Below are positions 58,821 through 64,000 of a DNA stretch of 64,000 nt, piece by piece (position 1 is the first letter of the stretch; every line of letters starts with the position of its first letter). A program made the position numbers and the translations under genes. This DNA comes from Streptomyces griseoviridis (lineage in GTDB: Bacteria; Actinomycetota; Actinomycetes; Streptomycetales; Streptomycetaceae), in contig NZ_CP029078.1 in the NCBI RefSeq assembly GCF_005222485.1, positions 7,999,501-8,063,500 of the forward strand, given 5' to 3'. The notes under the pieces were generated by a model. The model was not told the DNA's origin and made no database searches. It saw only the letters and a program-made list of their open reading frames with translations.

Positions 58821-60175
58821 CGGATGTCCTTCGTGGGGGAGACGTCGGCGATGGCGTCCGCGATGCCCTGCTGGGCCGCGGTGGCGTTGCACCAGCCGAC
58901 GTAGTAGGCGAGGTGGAGAACGGCTTCGCGGAGCTGATCGGGGGTCAGCTCCCGGTTGTGCAGGGCTCCTCGGGCCTGGACGCGGATGAGGTCGGCGCGG
59001 CCCAGGGAGGCGCCGACCCCCAGGGTGAGCAGTCGGCGGTCGCGGACGGAGAGCCCGTCGCGGCTCCAGATGTCGGCGAAGAGGTGCTCGACGGTCTCGT
59101 CCAGATACGGTTCGGTCGCGTCCGGCAGGGTGGAGCTGAATCCCGGTCCGTAGACCTGGTCCATGAGGCGCAGGCCGCGTGCCCTGGCATCGCCCGCAGG
59201 CTCGGCCTGGTGGTCGAGGGTCCGCCGGTCGGCGGCCTGGTGGTCGAGGGTCCGCCGGTCGGCGGGCTGCCGGTCCGCGGGCTGTCGCTCGGCGGGCTGC
59301 CGGTCGAGGGTCTGGCGGGCGTGTGCGCGGGCGACGTCCACCAGCGGTACGGGGACGCCGAGTTCGGCGGCGAGGGCGCGGGCGGCGTCGAGGTCCTTCG
59401 CCATCAGCGGCTCGATCTTGTCCGCCAGGGCGTCGGGCAGCGCGCCCTCACCCGCGGTCCGCAGGCGCAGCAGTTGGAGCAGGGTCGTGCCGCCGGGGTC
59501 CGCGGTGTCGATCACCTCGGTGAGCCGGGCCGGGTCGACGCCCGCGGCCTCGACGAGGGCGACGGCCTCGGCGACGGTGCGCCAGCCGCCGTAGGTGACG
59601 ACGTTGCGGGCGATCTTGGTGGCCATGCCGGCGCCGAGCGGCCCGCAGTGCACCACCTTCCTCGCCCAGCCGTCCAGCACCGGCAGCGCGCGGTCGACCA
59701 CGTCCTGGTCGCCGCCGAGGATGGCGACCATGCCGTTCTCGGCCGCCCGGTCGCCGGGAGTGACCCCGCAGTCGAGGAAGCCGACGCCCGCGTCGGCGCA
59801 GGCCGCCGCCAACTCGCGGACGACCGGCAGTTCGACGGTGGCCAGCAGTACCAGGGTGAGGCCGGGCCGGGCGCCCTTCAGCAGTCCGTCCGCGCCGCCG
59901 ATCACCTCCCGGGCCTGCGCCGCGTCGACCACCGCGACCATGACGACGTCGCTCGCCGCCGCCACCTCGGCGGGGGAGCCGAGCGGCGCGGGGACCCCGG
60001 GCAGGCCGTCCGCGGCGGTCGGCCTGATGTCGTACACGGCCGGGACGAGTCCGCTGGTGGCGAGGCTGACGGCGACGCCGCCGCCGATCATGCCGAGCCC
60101 GACCACTCCGGCACGGAGACTCCCGTCGGCCCGGTCCGCTCCGTGGCGGGGGTCGGCATCAGGGGGAACCCTCAC
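58817..60175 (-). CDS. Fusion of 3-hydroxyisobutyrate-dehydrogenase-like and carboxymuconolactone-decarboxylase-like domains
   Basis: 452 residues, ATG at 60175. Residues about 20-285 form a 6PGDH/HIBADH-like dehydrogenase: NAD(P) site RAGVVGLGMIGGGVAVSLAT and catalytic K187 in GAGMATKIARN. Residues about 330-452 form a carboxymuconolactone-decarboxylase-like domain (FSSTLPDATEPYLDETVEHLF, RALLT-type helix, VLHLAYYVGWCNA), without a CxxC. They are joined by a linker of QPADR/RTLDHQ repeats (about 289-325). It is coupled to the P450 by ATGA. The joint reaction is unknown; a two-step oxidation/decarboxylation is an attractive guess. A TetR-type dyad precedes it. Confidence 0.85.
   Translation of the reverse strand: MRVPPDADPRHGADRADGSLRAGVVGLGMIGGGVAVSLATSGLVPAVYDIRPTAADGLPGVPAPLGSPAEVAAASDVVMVAVVDAAQAREVIGGADGLLKGARPGLTLVLLATVELPVVRELAAACADAGVGFLDCGVTPGDRAAENGMVAILGGDQDVVDRALPVLDGWARKVVHCGPLGAGMATKIARNVVTYGGWRTVAEAVALVEAAGVDPARLTEVIDTADPGGTTLLQLLRLRTAGEGALPDALADKIEPLMAKDLDAARALAAELGVPVPLVDVARAHARQTLDRQPAERQPADRQPADRRTLDHQAADRRTLDHQAEPAGDARARGLRLMDQVYGPGFSSTLPDATEPYLDETVEHLFADIWSRDGLSVRDRRLLTLGVGASLGRADLIRVQARGALHNRELTPDQLREAVLHLAYYVGWCNATAAQQGIADAIADVSPTKDIR
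59210..59316 (-). repeat. 30-bp tandem repeat encoding the fusion-protein linker
   Basis: Two near-identical 30-bp units followed by shorter degenerate ones encode the alternating QPADR and RTLDHQ text. The period is a multiple of three, so length changes leave both domains in frame. Confidence 0.85.
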
Positions 60176-60200
60176 AACGCCTCCAAACTGGTTGCCTCAG

Positions 60201-60221
60201 TCACCTAACTAAGTTCAGTGA
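60201..60221. promoter_or_regulatory. Candidate TetR operator of the P450 operon
   Basis: Arms TCACNNAACT and AGTTNNGTGA surround one central base 26 bp before the fusion-gene ATG. Sixteen of twenty positions pair, and the TetR gene next to it is the likely source of the binding protein. Confidence 0.65.
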
Positions 60222-60288
60222 GGGACGTTACTCCTCCGGGTCCGGCTCGTCCACGGGAGGAGAGAGGTGGGCCGAAAATCAACCTCGG

Positions 60289-61071
60289 CTAACGGCCTGC
60301 CTGTTCAGGGGTGTCGACGTCGGTGGCCGGCGCCTGCCCGGGGGCGGGGCCGAGCGCCGCGATGGACCGGATCCGCAGGGACACCGGATTCGCCGCGGCC
60401 GACGGCCACGCCCGGTCGGCGCCGGGGGCGGGGGCCACCAGCGCGTCGAGGAGCCCGTCGGCCACGTCGAGGAGCAGACCGTCGAGCGAGGAGTCGTCGA
60501 AGAGGCTGTGTGTCAGCGACACGCTGCCGTGCAGCCCGGCCCAGAGCGTGTGCGCGGCCTGCTCCACCGGCATCGCGAGCCCGTACCCCTCCTCGCGGCA
60601 CCGCCCGAACGCCTCCCGGAGGTTGCCCGACACCTGGCGGGCCGGATGCCTGCTGATCCGGGCGGCGTCCACCTCCGGCTGGCGGACCTCGAACATCAGC
60701 CGGTAGTGGCCGGGGTGGGCCAGACCGAACCTGCAGTACGCGTGGGCCTGCGCCCGCAGCCGCTCCCTGGCTCCCCGCGAGGCGGCCGCGGCGTCATCGG
60801 CGGCCATCCGGGACGCGAGGTCCTCGTACCGGGAGGCGAGCGCCGCCCACAGCAGCTCCGTCTTGTCGGCGAAGTGCAGGTAGATGCTGGGCGCCGACAC
60901 GCCCACCTCGGCCGCGACCGCGCGGACCGTCAGCTTCTCGATGCCGCCCCATTCGGCCAGCAGCCGGTGCACCGCCGCCAGGATGTCCCGGCGCAGGAGC
61001 TCGCCCTGGCCCCGCGGGCTGCGCCCCCGGCCCGTCCCCGTGCCGCCACCGTTCGATCCGGCCTTGACCAC
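60289..61071 (-). CDS. TetR-family regulator, probably of the P450 operon
   Basis: 260 residues from a GTG at 61071 (start uncertain; a poorly spaced GAGGTG lies upstream). The helix-turn-helix runs from RRDILAAVHRLLAEWGG to SAPSIYLHFADKTELLWAAL. A longer C-terminus than usual ends in a Pro/Ala-rich tail. Its stop is 113 bp upstream of the fusion gene in the same direction, and the dyad at 60201-60221 lies between, so it probably represses the P450 operon. Confidence 0.9.
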   Translation of the reverse strand: MVKAGSNGGGTGTGRGRSPRGQGELLRRDILAAVHRLLAEWGGIEKLTVRAVAAEVGVSAPSIYLHFADKTELLWAALASRYEDLASRMAADDAAAASRGARERLRAQAHAYCRFGLAHPGHYRLMFEVRQPEVDAARISRHPARQVSGNLREAFGRCREEGYGLAMPVEQAAHTLWAGLHGSVSLTHSLFDDSSLDGLLLDVADGLLDALVAPAPGADRAWPSAAANPVSLRIRSIAALGPAPGQAPATDVDTPEQAGR

Positions 61072-61205
61072 TGCCCATCACCTCACCGATGGAGCGTACG
61101 CGGCCGGGGCGCGGCCCTGGTCGCCCCGGCCGCGACGGATACCGCGCGCCAGGTGCGACCCCCGTCTTCGGAGTGCGACACGCGCCGCCGTCGCCGCCGA
61201 GCGGT

Positions 61206-61871
61206 TCAGGCGCGGGGCAGTGCGCCCAGGAGCGTCATGGTGAAGGAGATCCGCAGGGCGTCCCGCAGCTCCAGGTTGAGCGCGCCGAGTGCGGGTTCGT
61301 CCTCGTAGGCGGCGGCGAGGCTGGCCGGCGGTGGTGCGTACGCCGACAGGGCGCCCGCCGAGACCAGGCTCATCAGGCAGAACAGCTGCGCGTCGGCGCC
61401 GAGTTCGGGCAGGTGGCGGCTCATGAGCCCGGCCATGTCCGCGAGCCGGGTGAGGGAGGAGCGCTTGTGCCGCTTGACCACCTCGACCGAGACGTTGTGT
61501 TCGAGGACGCCGCCCTGGGCGCCGAAGAGGTCGCACAGCACCACCCGGCCGGCCAGTGACCGGCTGAGGACCTCGGCCACCTGCCTCGCGCGCACCTCCG
61601 GTGCCGCGTCCGCCTCGACGCCCGCGGCCAGCTCGTCCGCCAGCTCGGCGAGCCACCTGCCAAGGAAGACGTCCAGCAGTTCGAGCAGCACCGCCTCGCG
61701 CGACTCGAAGTACCGCAGGACGTTCGACTTGGCCAGGCCCACCCGACGGCTCAGCTCGTTGAGGCTCACCTCGGCCACCGGCATCTCGTCGAGCATCGCC
61801 GCCGCCGTGTCCAGGATCGCCCGGCGGCGGATCTCCCGCTGCTCCTCGCTTCGCGCCCGCTGGAATGTCAC
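61206..61871 (-). CDS. TetR-family regulator of the divergent SDR
   Basis: 221 residues from a GTG at 61871 (MTFQRARSEEQREIRRRAIL). The helix-turn-helix continues with VAEVSLNELSRRVGLAKSNVLRYFESREAVLLELL. The C-terminus resembles the TetR group with a GLM/LVSAG-rich ligand domain. The SDR starts 98 bp away on the other strand, and three GACCGNCGGTC boxes fill that gap. Direct repression and autoregulation are strongly suggested. Confidence 0.93.
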   Translation of the reverse strand: MTFQRARSEEQREIRRRAILDTAAAMLDEMPVAEVSLNELSRRVGLAKSNVLRYFESREAVLLELLDVFLGRWLAELADELAAGVEADAAPEVRARQVAEVLSRSLAGRVVLCDLFGAQGGVLEHNVSVEVVKRHKRSSLTRLADMAGLMSRHLPELGADAQLFCLMSLVSAGALSAYAPPPASLAAAYEDEPALGALNLELRDALRISFTMTLLGALPRA

Positions 61872-61890
61872 GACCTCAGCCTAGCTTAAA

Positions 61891-61954
61891 GACCGCCGGT
61901 CCCTTGACAGGAGACCGGCGGTCTCTTACGTTCTCTCTTAACAGACCGACGGTT
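61891..61954. promoter_or_regulatory. Three GACCGNCGGTC boxes over the SDR promoter
   Basis: Boxes at 61891-61901 (GACCGCCGGTC), 61913-61923 (GACCGGCGGTC) and 61944-61954 (GACCGACGGTT). The consensus promoter TTGACA (61904-61909), 17-bp spacer, TACGTT (61927-61932) is embedded in them: box 1 touches the -35, box 2 fills the spacer, box 3 lies after the start. This is a textbook repressor layout. Confidence 0.85.
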
Positions 61955-61969
61955 TATTAGGAGTGGGCG

Positions 61970-62893
61970 ATGAGTGGCGACTGGACCGAGCAGCACATCC
62001 CTGACCAGCACGGCCGAGTGGCGATCGTGACCGGCGCCAACACCGGGCTCGGCTTCGAGACCGCCCGGATGCTCGCCGGGCGCGGGGCGCGTGTGGTCCT
62101 CGCCGTCCGCGACATCGAGAAGGGCAGGCGGGCGGCGGCCCGCATCGCCGGCGACGTCACCGTCCAGGCACTCGACCTGACCTCCCTCGACTCGATCAGG
62201 TCCGCCGCGGCCGACCTGCGCGCCACCCACCCGCGCATCAACCTCCTGATCAACAACGCGGGGGTGATGTACACCCCGAAGCGGACCACCGCCGACGGCT
62301 TCGAGCTGCAGTTCGGCACCAACCACCTCGGCCACTTCGCCCTCACCGGACTGCTGCTCGACCGGCTCCTGCCCGTCCCCGGCTCCCGCGTCGTCACGGT
62401 CAGCAGCACCGGCCACCGCATCCGGGCCGCCATCCACTTCGACGACCTCCAGTGGGAGCGCTCGTACAGCCGCGTCGGCGCCTACGGACAGGCCAAACTG
62501 GCCAACCTGATGTTCACCTACGAACTGCAGCGCCGGCTCGCCCCGCACGGCACCACGGTCGCGGTGGCGGCCCACCCCGGCCTGTCCAACACCGAACTCG
62601 CCCGCAACACACCCGCCGCGCTCCGTCTGCCCGTCGGCTGGCTCGCGCCGCTGCTCACCCAGGACGCCGAGATGGGCGCCCTGCCCACCCTGCGCGCCGC
62701 CACCGACCCGGCCGTCACCGGCGGCCAGTACTACGGTCCCGGCAACCGGGGGGAGATCCGGGGATATCCGAAACTGGTCACCTCCAGCCCCGCATCCCAC
62801 GACCAGGACACCCAGCGGCGCCTGTGGACCGTCTCCGAGGAACTCACCGGGGTGACCTTCCCCGCGCTGACCGCGCAGCGCGCGGATTCCTGA
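61970..62893 (+). CDS. Short-chain dehydrogenase/reductase (retinol-dehydrogenase-like)
   Basis: 307 residues, ATG at 61970. Cofactor motif VTGANTGLGFETARML, NNAG in LLINNAGVMYTP, catalytic Ser in TVSSTGHRIRAAIHFDD and the YGQAK pair. The C-terminal half matches the WW-domain/retinol-dehydrogenase-like SDRs of Streptomyces. It should act on a lipophilic alcohol or aldehyde with NADP(H). It stands behind a strong promoter with three TetR boxes. Its stop codon begins a tandem-repeat tract. Confidence 0.94.
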   Translation: MSGDWTEQHIPDQHGRVAIVTGANTGLGFETARMLAGRGARVVLAVRDIEKGRRAAARIAGDVTVQALDLTSLDSIRSAAADLRATHPRINLLINNAGVMYTPKRTTADGFELQFGTNHLGHFALTGLLLDRLLPVPGSRVVTVSSTGHRIRAAIHFDDLQWERSYSRVGAYGQAKLANLMFTYELQRRLAPHGTTVAVAAHPGLSNTELARNTPAALRLPVGWLAPLLTQDAEMGALPTLRAATDPAVTGGQYYGPGNRGEIRGYPKLVTSSPASHDQDTQRRLWTVSEELTGVTFPALTAQRADS

Positions 62894-62996
62894 GACGCGA
62901 CGGGGCGCCCGGGACGACGGGGTCCTGAGACGGCGGCGGGGCGTCCGGGGCAATGGGGTCCTGAGACCGCGGCGGGGCGCCCGGGGCGACGGGCCG
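62888..62996 (+). repeat. 36-bp tandem repeats starting at the SDR stop codon
   Basis: Two near-exact 36-bp units (62901-62936 and 62937-62972), a third partial unit from 62973 and a partial copy (TCCTGAGAC) at the stop. Each unit has GTCCTGAGAC and CGGGGCG words. The rest of the 318-bp gap to 63211 has only the short repeat at 63131 and no gene I can support. Confidence 0.85.
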
Positions 62997-63130
62997 CCCG
63001 GCTTCGTGGCCTGAAGGGGCCGCGCTGACCTGCGGGGACGCGGCGACGGCGATGCTGACGGCCGGTGTCGCAGCCCGCGGGAGCGGTAGATTGGGCGGGA
63101 CCCAGAAGCACCCGCCCCTGACGCCCGCCG

Positions 63131-63160
63131 GCAGGTGGCCGCAGGTGGCCGCAGGTGGCG
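63131..63160 (+). repeat. Three GCAGGTGGC-type 10-bp tandem units before blaI-type gene
   Basis: GCAGGTGGCC, GCAGGTGGCC and GCAGGTGGCG follow each other about 50 bp before the BlaI-type start. They may be promoter-near slippage or a direct-repeat operator. Confidence 0.7.
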
Positions 63161-63211
63161 GACCAGCCGCGACGGGCCTCACGGCACTCTGGGCGGGAAG
63201 GACGGACAGGG

Positions 63212-63595
63212 ATGTCGGGCAAGGGGCGCAACGAGAGACGTCAGCACGGCGAACTCGTCGCGGACGTGCTGGCGGTGCTGTGGGCGGCGGGCAGGCCGAT
63301 GACCGCCCAGCAGGTGAACACCGCGCTGGACAAGGGGCTGGCCAGAACGACGATGGCCACGATCCTGAGCCGCCTCCACGAGAAGGGCACGCTGCGCCGG
63401 ACACCGGTGACGCGCGGGTTCGCCTACGAGCCGGTGCAGGACGAGGCGGGGCTCGTCGCGGGCCGGATGCGGCGCGAACTGGAGAGCGATCCCCGCCGCG
63501 ACCTGGTGCTGAAACGGTTCGTGTCGTCCTTGTCCGAGGACGACGAGGAGACCCTGCGGCGGCTGCTCCTGCAAGCCGGGGACGAGCCCGAGTGA
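63212..63595 (+). CDS. BlaI/MecI/CopY-family transcriptional repressor
   Basis: 127 residues with ATG at 63212. The winged helix (about 10-75) has LVADVLAVLWAAGRPMTAQQVNTAL and ARTTMATILSRLHEKGTLRR as typical of BlaI, followed by a short dimerisation tail. In beta-lactamase systems the M56 sensor protease cleaves this repressor. Its stop overlaps the M56 gene by GTGA, giving the usual pair. No beta-lactamase gene is in the window. Confidence 0.93.
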   Translation: MSGKGRNERRQHGELVADVLAVLWAAGRPMTAQQVNTALDKGLARTTMATILSRLHEKGTLRRTPVTRGFAYEPVQDEAGLVAGRMRRELESDPRRDLVLKRFVSSLSEDDEETLRRLLLQAGDEPE

Positions 63596-64000
63596 CGTAC
63601 GCGCTGGTCCTGGTCGTGGTGACCCTGGCCTTCCCGTGGGGCGGGGTGGCCGTCGCGGGTCGTCTCGCCGACCGGCTGCCGCCTCGCTCGGCGTGCCGGG
63701 TGCTGACCGGCGCGGCCGTCCTGCTGGCGGCCGGGACGGTCTCCGCGCTGGTCGGCCTGGCCCACGTCCCGTTCCTCGCCGCGCTCGAGCGGTTGCCGTT
63801 GGCGCGGGTCCTCGACGTGTGGCCCGCGGCGGTGCCCCTCGCCGGTGCCGCCGGAGCGGTGCTGCTCGCGCACCTGGTGCTGCTGGCGCGGCGCTGGTCC
63901 CGGCACCGTTCACTGATCCGGCGTGCCTGGCTGTCGGTGGACGGGGGCGCCGGGGACGGGGACCTGCTGGTGATCCCCGGCCGTCACGTGGACGCCTTCG
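63592..64000 (+). CDS. M56-family (BlaR1-type) sensor metallopeptidase, N-terminal part
   Basis: The first 136 codons from the GTG at 63592, overlapping the BlaI-type stop by GTGA; it runs off the window end. Visible parts are membrane segments ALVLVVVTLAFPWGGVAVA, VLTGAAVLLAAGTVSALVGL and VPLAGAAGAVLLAHLVLLA, followed by a cytosolic loop and LLVIPGRHVDAF. The protease HExxH expected after it lies outside. It would sense a cell-wall or other signal and cleave the adjacent repressor. Confidence 0.85.
   Translation, partial: MTYALVLVVVTLAFPWGGVAVAGRLADRLPPRSACRVLTGAAVLLAAGTVSALVGLAHVPFLAALERLPLARVLDVWPAAVPLAGAAGAVLLAHLVLLARRWSRHRSLIRRAWLSVDGGAGDGDLLVIPGRHVDAF

Noticed and set aside
56148..60175. 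Part of a natural-product biosynthetic cluster
   Set aside because: The P450 operon has no adjacent polyketide, peptide or terpene synthase gene within the window.
1..64000. tRNA genes, rRNA, CRISPR arrays, insertion sequences or phage attachment sites
   Set aside because: No cloverleaf, regularly spaced repeat array, transposase or integrase was recognised on either strand by reading.

Overview
The window is very GC-rich DNA with strong G/C third-codon bias, frequent GTG starts, GTGA/ATGA gene overlaps, a single noticed TTA codon and many TetR, MarR, PadR, MmyB-type and LacI regulators. This is the style of an actinomycete, most likely a Streptomyces accessory or chromosome-arm region. No rRNA, tRNA, CRISPR, phage or transposase gene was seen. 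Both ends cut a gene: a RING-family protein at the left and an M56/BlaR1-type peptidase at the right.

Layout. 0-7 kb: RING-family protein, a kinase-like protein, a PadR/MFS pair, TetR, and a divergent MmyB-type regulator/SDR pair. 7-12.9 kb: a sugar-acid (tetronate-type) cluster with OtnK and OtnC facing a SAF-domain dehydrogenase, a GntP permease and a DeoR regulator; GTTAAC boxes occur in both control regions. 12.9-31.4 kb: scattered metabolic and stress genes with local regulators (aldo/keto reductase-MFS-MarR, 2H phosphoesterase, PucR, esterase, TerC, LLM oxidoreductase, FMN reductase-TetR, FAD monooxygenase-TetR, a LacI regulator with a TTA codon, thioredoxin next to a disulfide-reductase-like flavoprotein, peptide deformylase, PepSY protein, TPR protein, pirin).

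31.4-48.6 kb is the most striking part. It holds a TetR-controlled six-gene beta-oxidation operon (alpha-methylacyl-CoA racemase, F420/LLM oxidoreductase, acyl-CoA dehydrogenase, thiolase, fused hydratase/dehydrogenase, acyl-CoA ligase), a second acyl-CoA dehydrogenase with TetR, an aldehyde dehydrogenase, an MpaB-family oxygenase, and a Tat-exported latex-clearing protein (Lcp, rubber oxygenase) with its catalytic residues intact, followed by a tandem TetR regulator. Lcp would cut polyisoprene outside the cell to oligo-isoprenoid aldehydes/ketones, the aldehyde dehydrogenase would oxidise them, the ligase would activate them, and racemase plus beta-oxidation would degrade the methyl-branched chain. 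The gene identities are well supported; the joint pathway is an inference from adjacency and known rubber catabolism.

48.6-64 kb: a possible decayed lipoprotein gene, MFS/LysR, esterase/MerR, a second MmyB-type/SDR pair, GNAT, then a self-contained P450 operon (dehydrogenase-carboxymuconolactone-decarboxylase-like fusion, P450, 3Fe-4S ferredoxin, ferredoxin reductase) next to two TetR genes, an SDR behind a promoter with three TetR-type boxes, tandem repeats, and a BlaI/BlaR1-type pair. Most regulators here face their likely targets across a short gap that holds a readable palindromic operator.
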